A program made the translations under genes and the position numbers. The notes below the pieces were generated by a model. It worked only from the letters and a program-made list of their open reading frames with translations, did not search any database and had not been told where the DNA came from. Below are positions 1 to 4,790 of a stretch of 8,299 nt of DNA, one piece after another. The DNA comes from Selenomonas sp. GTDB taxonomy: Bacteria; Bacillota; Negativicutes; Selenomonadales; Selenomonadaceae. The stretch lies in contig NZ_JALFCU010000088.1 in the NCBI RefSeq assembly GCF_022771645.1, positions 1 to 8,299 on the forward strand. Reading direction: 5' to 3'. Position 1 is the first letter of the stretch; each line of letters begins with the position of its first letter.

Positions 1-5
1 TTCAT
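1..5 (-). CDS. First codons of a leftward gene, probable IS transposase
   Basis: Read on the minus strand, an ATG at 5-3 is followed by AA at the window edge. A GGAGG ribosome site (18-14) lies eight bases before it, and an extended -10 promoter sits further upstream. Only the start is inside the window, so the product cannot be identified. An insertion-sequence transposase is inferred from the compact promoter-RBS-start layout, the hairpin enclosing it (4-77), and the short palindromes between it and the next gene. Any other leftward gene remains possible. Confidence 0.4.
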
Positions 6-77
6 AGCATGAGCCTCCGGTGCTTGGTATGTTTTTGAGCCAACATAATTATACCAAACTGGCAAGACTCATGCTAT
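4..77 (-). repeat. Inverted repeat enclosing promoter, RBS and start codon
   Basis: A perfect 10-bp inverted repeat pairs 4-13 with 68-77, and an inner 7-bp repeat pairs 24-30 with 51-57. In minus-strand RNA, bases 67-64 (UCUU) can also pair with the GGAG of the ribosome site by two Watson-Crick and two G-U pairs. The stem thus covers the ribosome site and part of the AUG. The distal arms (51-57 and 68-77) lie upstream of the expected transcription start near 41, so the gene's own transcript should lack them while RNA reading in from outside would contain both. The pairing is seen directly; the regulatory meaning is inferred. Confidence 0.6.
48..56 (-). promoter_or_regulatory. Extended -10 promoter for the leftward edge gene
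   Basis: The minus strand reads TGGTATAAT across 56-48, a perfect TATAAT (53-48) preceded by the TG of an extended -10 element. No good -35 is found at 17 bases, which an extended -10 promoter can tolerate. Transcription would start near 41, giving a leader of about 35 bases to the ATG at 5. Confidence 0.6.
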
Positions 78-148
78 TTTTCTGTTTACAAAGCCTTGAT
101 TTTCAAGGGGTGCAGGGGATTTTTACCTGCGAAGTTTGAGATGCAGAA
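78..148. other. Noncoding gap with two short palindromes, probable IS end
   Basis: This gap lies between the promoter of the edge gene and the stop codon of the toxin. It holds two small inverted repeats, CCTTGA/TCAAGG (94-99 with 103-108) and GCAGG/CCTGC (112-116 with 126-130). If the edge gene belongs to an insertion sequence, its right terminus should be in this gap. The exact end cannot be placed because the opposite terminus is outside the window. Confidence 0.35.
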
Positions 149-547
149 TCAAAATGCGGATTGTGGTGGGAGGTCAGACAACAGAACCTTTTGATAGCCG
201 TTCTTCTTCTTGTCCTCTGGATGCGGTTCGAGGCCGATCAACGTGATGTCGTGATGCTCTGGCCCGTAAACCCAATACATACGAGCGGCGCGGCTGTTAC
301 GGTTTTCGAGATAGGACTGAAAGACTTTTCTGCCCTTGTCGTAGCGTTTCGAGAGTTGCGGGATTTCGTGCGTATGGAGGCCGGGGTAGGCCGGATTCAT
401 CGCGAGGTGTGCCATCGCTTGCCCCCATTTCTGAAAGAGTTGTCTTTCGTCGCTTGCGAGCGTTCCTTCCTTCGCACCTGTCGAAAGATGCTGCCAATAG
501 GCGAGCATTTCGGGGACGCCGAGACGGATTGCAAATGGTTTCATCAT
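149..547 (-). CDS. RelE/HigB-like type II toxin candidate (132 aa)
   Basis: This is a small basic-to-neutral protein encoded directly after an AbrB-like antitoxin, with its ATG (547-545) touching the antitoxin stop codon (550-548). Visible features are an N-terminal helical half (residues 1-60), a basic middle (residues 66-90, with several Arg and Lys), then RMYWVYGP (89-96) and ITLIGLEPHPED (101-112). That order, a conserved Arg/Tyr strand followed by a hydrophobic strand and a charged His-containing loop, resembles the core of RelE/ParE/HigB-fold toxins, many of which cleave mRNA on the ribosome. At 132 residues it is longer than the usual 90-110. There is no signal peptide or membrane segment. 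Translation is probably coupled to the antitoxin, whose last codons include a GGGGTGA just before the start. Assignment rests on gene order and fold impression, not on a recognised catalytic set; an unrelated protein of a two-gene module is the alternative. Confidence 0.6.
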   Translation of the reverse strand: MMKPFAIRLGVPEMLAYWQHLSTGAKEGTLASDERQLFQKWGQAMAHLAMNPAYPGLHTHEIPQLSKRYDKGRKVFQSYLENRNSRAARMYWVYGPEHHDITLIGLEPHPEDKKKNGYQKVLLSDLPPQSAF

Positions 548-793
548 TCACCCCATGAACGCGGAGAGGTCGATCGGGTCAGAAACCCTTCCTGCGTCGA
601 GATTCTTGATGGATTCGTCCATCATGCGGAGCGTGGCGACGGAAATGCTGTCTGGGCGCTTGAGCTCGCGCGGTTCGAGGATGATGCAGCCGTTCTCGTA
701 TTCGCGGACGTTGTAATAATCGTAGCGTGCGCCGCGCAAGGTGATCCGCTTCTTTGCGTCGATATGCGCCGTGTAATCTTTGAGTGCTTCCAT
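548..793 (-). CDS. AbrB/MazE-like antitoxin (81 aa)
   Basis: The first 45 residues read as a SpoVT/AbrB-type swapped-hairpin DNA-binding domain: HIDAKKRITLRG (10-21) followed by YDYYNV (24-29) and NGCIILEPREL (34-44), matching the family pattern of a strand with a K-R-I-T-L core, a short turn, then G-x-I-x-L-x-P. The C-terminal tail (residues 45-81) is acidic and flexible-looking, as expected for the part that wraps a toxin. The start is the ATG at 793, chosen because AAGGAGG (807-801) lies seven bases before it; an upstream in-frame start at 871 has no such site and falls in the promoter. It is the first gene of the pair, has its own promoter (843-871) and a palindrome in the leader, so autoregulation is likely. 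The protein is expected to neutralise the downstream toxin and repress the operon. Confidence 0.7.
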   Translation of the reverse strand: MEALKDYTAHIDAKKRITLRGARYDYYNVREYENGCIILEPRELKRPDSISVATLRMMDESIKNLDAGRVSDPIDLSAFMG

Positions 794-814
794 GATGATA
801 CCTCCTTGTATGAC

Positions 815-830
815 TGTGGGAAATCCCACA
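815..830. promoter_or_regulatory. Palindromic candidate operator of the toxin-antitoxin operon
   Basis: TGTGGGA and TCCCACA form perfect 7-base arms around a 2-base centre. It lies between the -10 box (843-848) and the antitoxin ribosome site (801-807), just downstream of the expected transcription start. AbrB-type antitoxins commonly repress their own operons by binding such sites, so this is the best operator candidate here. In RNA it could also form a short hairpin. Confidence 0.5.
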
Positions 831-842
831 AATTCTATCTCA

Positions 843-871
843 AATGTAGCAAAAAAACGCGGGCGCGTCAA
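843..871 (-). promoter_or_regulatory. Sigma-A-type promoter of the toxin-antitoxin operon
   Basis: On the minus strand TTGACG (871-866) and TACATT (848-843) are separated by exactly 17 bases. An A/T-rich tract (about 875-893) precedes the -35 box and could serve as an UP element. The predicted start near 836 gives a leader of about 43 bases carrying the palindrome and the AAGGAGG ribosome site. Confidence 0.65.
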
Positions 872-918
872 GGAAGAAATATTTTATATGTCGCGCATAC
901 GATGCCGAAACCATACCG

Positions 919-974
919 CTACGGCGAGCGCAAAAGGTCTCCCCATAGGGAATTTCCTTTCGCACCCGCCGTAG
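919..974. repeat. Long imperfect hairpin after the recombinase gene
   Basis: CTACGGCG (919-926) pairs perfectly with CGCCGTAG (967-974). The pairing continues inward through GCGCAAAAGG against CCTTTCGC with few mismatches, and ends in a small internal CCCC/GGGA hairpin (about 941-952). It begins two bases beyond the recombinase stop codon on the transcript side. No U-tract follows on either strand, so it is not a standard intrinsic terminator. It may insulate the recombinase from the toxin-antitoxin pair, stabilise the recombinase mRNA 3' end, or be a recombination or insertion remnant. Confidence 0.6.
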
Positions 975-976
975 CA

Positions 977-1546
977 TCAGCCTTGCTCCGCACGAATCCA
1001 ACGATAGAGCACGGAACGCGACACGCCGCAAATCTCCGCGAGTTTTGTTGCCGTCATTTCCCGCGCCTTGTACTTCGCATAGAGCTGCGCCCACTCCTGC
1101 GGCTTCTCTTTCGCCTTGCGGCCTTGATACTTGCCCTTTGCCTTGGCGATGGCGATGCCCTCGCGCTGGCGTTGCAGAATCAGCTTGCGTTCAAACTCGG
1201 CGATGCTTGCAAAGATTTTCAGAATCAATTCGCCTTGCGCTGTGGACGTGTCGAAGTTCTCGTGGATCGACTTGACCTGCACACCCTTGTCCTGCAATTC
1301 CTTGATGGTGTTCAGCAAATCCCGTGTGCTCCTCGCGAGGCGCGAATATTCCGAAACGACAACGGTATCACCCTCGCGGACGTAATCCAGCATCGCCTTG
1401 AATTGCGGGCGATTCGTGTCCTTGACGGACAACTTGTCCATGAAAATCTTTTGTGCGCCTTGCTCCCGCAAAGCCTTTTCCTGCCTGTCCAAATTCTGCT
1501 CGATCGTACTCACGCGCGCATAGCCGACCATCTGACCTTTGCCCAT
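977..1546 (-). CDS. Small serine recombinase, resolvase/invertase type (189 aa)
   Basis: The enzyme would cut and rejoin DNA through a serine-DNA intermediate, for example to resolve dimers or invert segments. The N-terminal catalytic domain shows GYARVST (8-14) with nucleophile Ser13 and Arg11, NRPQF (45-49) with Arg46, and SRLARS (68-73) with Arg69 and Arg72, matching the active-site arginines of gamma-delta resolvase. The long E-helix spans about 105-140. A Hin-like helix-turn-helix closes the protein (165-184, with TATKLAEICGVSRSVLYRW). Length is typical of the family and no active-site residue is missing, so it looks functional. The ATG at 1546 is chosen because AAAGGGG (1562-1556) lies nine bases upstream; the in-frame TTG at 1555 abuts that site. 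Resolvase and invertase cannot be told apart from sequence alone. It lies between a tRNA attachment scar and a toxin-antitoxin pair, which fits dimer resolution for a plasmid-like element. Confidence 0.9.
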   Translation of the reverse strand: MGKGQMVGYARVSTIEQNLDRQEKALREQGAQKIFMDKLSVKDTNRPQFKAMLDYVREGDTVVVSEYSRLARSTRDLLNTIKELQDKGVQVKSIHENFDTSTAQGELILKIFASIAEFERKLILQRQREGIAIAKAKGKYQGRKAKEKPQEWAQLYAKYKAREMTATKLAEICGVSRSVLYRWIRAEQG

Positions 1547-1572
1547 GTCGCTCAACCCCTTTCGTTGCTTCT

Positions 1573-1603
1573 ATGATAACATAAGTGTGTTTTTTGAAAT
1601 CAA
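1573..1603 (-). promoter_or_regulatory. Candidate promoter of the serine recombinase
   Basis: The minus strand has TGTTATCAT, an extended -10 with TATCAT at 1578-1573. A TTGATT (1603-1598) lies 19 bases upstream, a longer spacing than ideal. The start near 1566 would leave a leader of about 20 bases holding the AAAGGGG ribosome site. Confidence 0.45.
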
Positions 1604-1669
1604 TAACTTTATGCGACAAATGTATTTTAATAACAAAAATGATTCTATTGGCACATAAATCGTCAAAGT

Positions 1670-1807
1670 TCAAAGCGTGCCGCTAGAGTGTACGCAGGGG
1701 AAGCCGTCGCGCACGAAATAGCGCACGGCGTTTCCTTCCTTCCAATCGCAGGAGCGACGATGCTACTCCATGACGCTCCGCAAGTTCCTTTTGATGTCTG
1801 TTTTCAT
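1670..1807 (-). pseudogene. Amber-interrupted small ORF, unrecognised
   Basis: An ATG at 1807 is preceded by a good GGAGG ribosome site (1820-1816, eight bases away). It encodes 14 residues (MKTDIKRNLRSVME) and stops at TAG (1765-1763). Reading on in the same frame gives 30 further residues, with CDWKEGNAVRYFVRDGFPC in the middle, ending at TGA (1672-1670). The whole would be a protein of about 45 residues with one internal amber codon. I do not recognise the family. Either a small accessory gene has been broken by a point mutation, or only the 14-residue peptide is made, or the open tail is chance. The frame is too short for statistics to decide. Confidence 0.35.
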
Positions 1808-1838
1808 GTTCCACGCCTCCGTGTTTCCTCTTGCTTTT

Positions 1839-1914
1839 AATCCCGCGTTAGCTAAAGAAAAATCGAGAATGCCAATGCCCGTGAACGCTTGAAAACACTA
1901 GCTTCAGCGGGATT
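1839..1914. repeat. Imperfect 16-bp inverted repeat beside the attachment site
   Basis: AATCCCGC (1839-1846) pairs perfectly with GCGGGATT (1907-1914). After three mismatches TAGCT(A) pairing resumes, giving 13 of 16 matching positions with a spacer of 44 bases. The right arm runs into a T-tract (1913-1917), so plus-strand RNA could form a weak terminator. It ends 17 bases before the tRNA fragment. It may be a terminator, an integrase-binding arm or part of the element's end. Confidence 0.5.
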
Positions 1915-1931
1915 TTTGCAAGGGGTTAAAC

Positions 1932-1976
1932 TTGGGGTGGAAGAGGTCGTGGGTTCAAATCCCGTCGTTCCGACCA
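1932..1976 (+). tRNA. 3' half of tRNA-Pro(GGG): attachment-site scar, not a full tRNA
   Basis: The bases fit tRNA positions 32-76 in order: anticodon loop TTGGGGT (1932-1938, U33, anticodon GGG, G37), 3' anticodon strand GGAAG (1939-1943), variable loop AGGTC with C48 (1944-1948), T-arm GTGGG-TTCAAAT-CCCGT (1949-1965), 3' acceptor strand CGTTCCG (1966-1972), discriminator A and CCA (1974-1976). Anticodon GGG is proline, and a 5' end starting CGG with discriminator A fits bacterial tRNA-Pro. The five bases before the loop (TAAAC) do not pair with GGAAG, and no D-arm or CGGAACG acceptor strand lies at tRNA distance upstream, so the 5' half is absent. Integrases using tRNA genes leave exactly such a 3' duplicate next to the original downstream flank. 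Confidence 0.8.
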
Positions 1977-1989
1977 TTTTGTGAATATC

Positions 1990-2020
1990 AGGCTTTCTGC
2001 ATCAGAGGAGAGCCTTTTTT
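1990..2020 (+). terminator. Intrinsic terminator of the tRNA-Pro locus
   Basis: AGGCT (1990-1994) pairs with AGCCT (2011-2015) around a partly paired loop, followed by a run of six T (2015-2020). It starts 13 bases after the CCA and is probably the native tRNA-Pro terminator, left on the chromosomal side of the insertion. Confidence 0.65.
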
Positions 2021-2162
2021 GTTTTATCGAGATTTTTCTGCGTGCGTGTTTAAGTTTTTTACATAAAATCCGATATACAGATTAGAAAGAGGATGTCACG
2101 ATGTGGCATCTGCGTGATGGCGGATAGGGATGTCCGCAGGTTTTGCAGGGAGGTAGAAGACG
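2021..2162 (+). other. AT-rich promoter region and leader of the 286-aa gene
   Basis: An AT-rich segment (about 2040-2090) holds -10-like strings TAAAAT and TATACA but no convincing -35 partner, so the promoter cannot be fixed. A short GCGGA/TCCGC hairpin (2120-2124 with 2133-2137) lies in the leader. The ribosome site GGGAGG (2148-2153) is nine bases before the ATG at 2163 and decides the start. Confidence 0.4.
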
Positions 2163-3023
2163 ATGTGGATCACGCGCTTGAGCGCAGACGAGAAGGCGTA
2201 TCTCAGCAGCCAGCCGACGGCGCAGAAGATGCATGAGAAGATGCTGAAGGACGGCACGTACATCAAAGAAGGTGACAAGAAAGCGGCCGCGGCGTTCGTC
2301 GCTGCGCGCGAGGCGGCGAAGGCGAAGCAGGCGGGCACGGCCGGCGATGTCGTGGAGCTTTCCCCAGCGGGAAAGACGCTCCAGGCAAGTGCAGAAACGG
2401 CGTCAGCGACCGCGTCGGCGGAAGCAGGGGGAGCGACGGCGGCTGCTTCTCTTGACGTGCAGTTTCTCGGTGAGGGCGCGAGCCGCAAGCTGCGCTTCAC
2501 GAGCGCGCAGGCTGTGCATCAGGCGCTGAAGGACGGCTACGTCGAATTGAACGGCCAGCAGTTTTACCTGTCCGATGATATGAAACGGCTGCTGACGGCG
2601 AAAGACAAGGCGATGCAGCAGCTGCGCGCGGGCATTTCGCAAGCGAACATGCTGCGCGAGCAGGCCGTGTCGGCGCAGCGCCAGGGCGAGTCCGCGCAGA
2701 AAGCGGCAGAGGCGCAGTCACGGATCATGGAGACGGCCATGCGCATCATGAAGGGGCGCAAGGTCTCGCAGGCGGACGAGAAAGAGCTTGCCCAGGCCTC
2801 GCCAGACCTCTACAAGATTGCGAAGTCGATGGGCGCCATCGAGCAGCAGAAACTGACGCGCAAGGAACGGGAAGAAGACGACAAGCTGAGCAAGCAGCAT
2901 GACGAAGATCGCGAGTGGGAGCAGTCGTCGAGCACGATCCCCGATGCGAAGGTCGACCCCGTGCCGGAGTACGCCGTCGACGTCGACATGCCGGAGGCCG
3001 GTGGCGTGGATATCGAAGCCTGA
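2163..3023 (+). CDS. Hypothetical protein with coiled-coil-like middle (286 aa)
   Basis: I do not recognise the family. There is no signal peptide or membrane segment, so it is probably cytoplasmic. The N-terminus (1-35) is a short helical segment with SSQPTAQKMHEKMLKDG. Residues 40-98 are very rich in Ala with Gly, Thr and Ser and contain VVELSPAGKTLQ (63-74), then a compact block with FLGEGASRKLRFTS (101-114) and GYVELNGQQFYLSDD (125-139). Residues 140-255 are charged and helical, rich in Ala, Gln, Lys and Glu, with ASPDLYKIAKSMGAIEQQ (212-229), and look like a coiled coil. The tail (260-286) is acidic. It has a strong ribosome site and its own strong terminator, so it is likely a single-gene transcript. 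It is the first chromosomal gene next to the tRNA-Pro junction. A structural or scaffold role is possible but unproven. Confidence 0.85.
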   Translation: MWITRLSADEKAYLSSQPTAQKMHEKMLKDGTYIKEGDKKAAAAFVAAREAAKAKQAGTAGDVVELSPAGKTLQASAETASATASAEAGGATAAASLDVQFLGEGASRKLRFTSAQAVHQALKDGYVELNGQQFYLSDDMKRLLTAKDKAMQQLRAGISQANMLREQAVSAQRQGESAQKAAEAQSRIMETAMRIMKGRKVSQADEKELAQASPDLYKIAKSMGAIEQQKLTRKEREEDDKLSKQHDEDREWEQSSSTIPDAKVDPVPEYAVDVDMPEAGGVDIEA

Positions 3024-3036
3024 GTTTTTGATTTAG

Positions 3037-3067
3037 ACCGTTGCGATGTTGCTCGCAACGGTTTTTC
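3037..3067 (+). terminator. Strong intrinsic terminator
   Basis: A perfect 10-bp stem, ACCGTTGCGA (3037-3046) with TCGCAACGGT (3053-3062), encloses a 6-base loop and runs into TTTTTC. It lies 14 bases after the stop codon of the 286-residue protein and separates it from the next promoter. Confidence 0.9.
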
Positions 3068-3138
3068 TTTGCTCCGTATTTTGATGAATCACTTTCGTTC
3101 GGTTGTGCAAGTTTTGTATACAGATTTCATCAGAAATA

Positions 3139-3147
3139 TGATATAAT
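3139..3147 (+). promoter_or_regulatory. Extended -10 promoter of the ABC-F/HD-GYP/helicase operon
   Basis: TGATATAAT combines a perfect TATAAT (3142-3147) with the TG of an extended -10. The -35 region is weak (TACAGA at 17 bases). The start near 3154 gives a leader of about 27 bases with AGGGGG before the ATG at 3181. No terminator is seen in the short gaps further down, so it probably drives the whole cluster. Confidence 0.7.
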
Positions 3148-3180
3148 GGTCAGGTGTAGGAAATTCGACAGGGGGTCTTT

Positions 3181-4737
3181 ATGAGCGTTCTGCAGGTACA
3201 GCACCTCTCGCACAGCTATGGCGGGCGAGAAATCTTTGAGGATGTTTCGTTTCGTCTGTTAAAAGGGGAGCATGTGGCGCTCGTCGGCGCAAATGGCGAG
3301 GGGAAATCAACGTTCCTCGCGATTATCACAGGACGTTTGACCCCGGATGCCGGCACGATCGAGTGGGCAAGGCGCACGAACGTCGGATATCTCGATCAGC
3401 ACGCGACACTCGTGCCGGGGGCGACGATCCGCGGGACGCTGCGGACGGCGTTCGACGCGATGGTGCAGATGGAGCAGGAGATGCTCGCGGCGTACGACCG
3501 GATGGCGGACGCGACGCCGGAGGAGACGGAGCAGCTCATGAAGGACGTGGGCGATATCCAAGACCTTCTGGAGGCGGGCGGCTACTATACGATCGACACG
3601 CAGATCGAGACGGTCGCGGCCGGTCTCGGGCTCATGGACATCGGACTCGAGCGCAAGGTCGACGAGCTTTCGGGCGGGCAGCGGACGAAAGTCCTGCTGA
3701 CGAAGCTCCTGCTCGAGCATCCGGACATCTTGATCCTTGACGAGCCGACGAATTATCTCGACGCCGAGCACATCGCGTGGCTGACGAAATTCTTGCAGGA
3801 CTACGAGAACGCGTTCATCCTCGTGTCACATGACGTGCCGTTCCTGAATGCCGTCACGAACGTCATCTGGCATGTCGAAGGCTTGTCGCTGACGCGCTAC
3901 ACGGGCTCTTACGAGAAATTCGAGGAAATGGCGGCGCTGAAACGCCGCCAGGAGGATGCAGCATACGAACGCCAGCAGGCGGAAATCGCGCGCGAGAAAG
4001 ATTTCATCGCGCGCAACAAGGCGCGTGTCGCAACGCGCGGCATGGCGAACAGCCGCCAGAAGCGCCTTGACAAGATGGAAGTGCTGACGAAGCGCACGGA
4101 GCGGCCGAAGGCGCATTTCCATTTCGACGTCGACCGCACGCCGTCGCGTTTCGTGCTCGAGGCGAAGCGCCTCGTGCTCGGCTACGACGCGCCGCTGACG
4201 ACGCCCGTCGACATCCGCGTCGAGCGCGGCAAGAAGATTGCCATCCGCGGGACGAACGGCCTTGGCAAGTCGACGCTCCTGAAAACTTTGCTCGGCATGA
4301 TACCGCCGATCTCGGGCAGCATCGAGCGCGGCGAATTCGTCTCCGTCGGTTATTTCGAACAGGAAAGTCCCGCCGGCAACCAGAACACGGCGCTTGACGA
4401 GTTCTGGCAGGCGTACCCGGGCAAATCAAATTTCGAGGTGCGGGCAGCGCTGGCGTCCTGCGGCCTGACGAACGATCACATCACGACGAAGATGATGGCG
4501 CTCTCGGGCGGTGAGGCGGCGCGCGTGCGGCTCGCGAAGATCATCGAGACGCCCGTGAATCTCCTCGTGCTCGACGAGCCGACGAACCACCTCGACGTCG
4601 ACGCGAAGAAGGAGCTCCAGCGCGCGCTGCGGGAATACAAGGGCACGCTGCTGCTTGTCTCGCACGAGCCGGAATTTTACGAGGACTGGGTCGACTCGGT
4701 CTGGAACATTGAACGCTGGACAACGAAGATTGTCTGA
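3181..4737 (+). CDS. ABC-F family ATPase (ribosome-associated)
   Basis: Two ABC ATPase domains in one chain without membrane segments define the ABC-F group, whose members bind the ribosomal E site and act on translation. Domain 1 has Walker A GANGEGKS (36-43), signature LSGGQ (163-167), Walker B LILDEP with Glu188, and His217 of the H-loop. Domain 2 has GTNGLGKS (357-364), LSGGE (441-445), LLVLDEP with Glu466, and His495. The linker (about 240-320) is basic and helical with RNKARVATRGMANSRQKRLD (278-297), the part that contacts tRNA in this family. All catalytic residues are present. At 518 residues it is of normal length, resembling the housekeeping YkpA/YbiT-like and clostridial ABC-F proteins. 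The extended linker inserts of some antibiotic-resistance members are not obvious, but the subgroup cannot be fixed by eye. It is first in a rightward cluster, 53 bases before the HD-GYP gene. Confidence 0.93.
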   Translation: MSVLQVQHLSHSYGGREIFEDVSFRLLKGEHVALVGANGEGKSTFLAIITGRLTPDAGTIEWARRTNVGYLDQHATLVPGATIRGTLRTAFDAMVQMEQEMLAAYDRMADATPEETEQLMKDVGDIQDLLEAGGYYTIDTQIETVAAGLGLMDIGLERKVDELSGGQRTKVLLTKLLLEHPDILILDEPTNYLDAEHIAWLTKFLQDYENAFILVSHDVPFLNAVTNVIWHVEGLSLTRYTGSYEKFEEMAALKRRQEDAAYERQQAEIAREKDFIARNKARVATRGMANSRQKRLDKMEVLTKRTERPKAHFHFDVDRTPSRFVLEAKRLVLGYDAPLTTPVDIRVERGKKIAIRGTNGLGKSTLLKTLLGMIPPISGSIERGEFVSVGYFEQESPAGNQNTALDEFWQAYPGKSNFEVRAALASCGLTNDHITTKMMALSGGEAARVRLAKIIETPVNLLVLDEPTNHLDVDAKKELQRALREYKGTLLLVSHEPEFYEDWVDSVWNIERWTTKIV

Positions 4738-4790
4738 TTTACAATAAAGTGATAGCGGAATTGACACGAATGTGATCTGAGGGATGTTGT

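Larger units (their letters stand above)
1..1931. mobile_element. Right-hand end of an element integrated at tRNA-Pro
   Basis: This stretch sits immediately upstream of a tRNA-Pro 3' fragment that has no 5' half, the standard footprint of integration into a tRNA gene. All its genes run leftward, opposite to the chromosomal genes beyond the junction. Its content is accessory: a toxin-antitoxin pair, a small serine recombinase, a broken small ORF and the start of a probable IS gene. Its intergenic parts (for example 1565-1670) are clearly more AT-rich than the chromosomal side. The other end lies outside the window, so size and type are unknown. No tyrosine integrase, the usual enzyme for tRNA insertion, is visible here. 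The boundary at 1931/1932 is inferred from where tRNA pairing logic stops. Confidence 0.55.

Noticed and set aside
1012..1018. CGGAACG, the expected 5' acceptor strand of the tRNA-Pro
   Set aside because: It lies inside the recombinase gene over 900 bases away and no D-arm follows, so it is a chance 7-mer rather than the missing tRNA half.
1547..1555. TTG start for the serine recombinase nine bases upstream
   Set aside because: The TTG directly abuts the AAAGGGG ribosome site, leaving no spacer, while the ATG at 1546 has a normal nine-base spacing.
161..1576. Plus-strand open frame of 471 codons across the recombinase and toxin-antitoxin genes
   Set aside because: It runs antisense through three well-supported minus-strand genes and their promoter, and shows no domain.
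1815..1931. Group I intron interrupting tRNA-Pro in the anticodon loop
   Set aside because: No 5' exon is found upstream and no intron core pairing is visible; an integration scar explains the half tRNA better.
2093..2224. Overlapping small frame in the leader of the 286-residue gene
   Set aside because: Its ATG has a purine-rich AGAGG directly adjacent with no spacer, and the composition looks accidental.
4761..4766. Consensus TTGACA before the HD-GYP gene
   Set aside because: No -10 box occurs 16-18 bases downstream, so an internal promoter is not supported.
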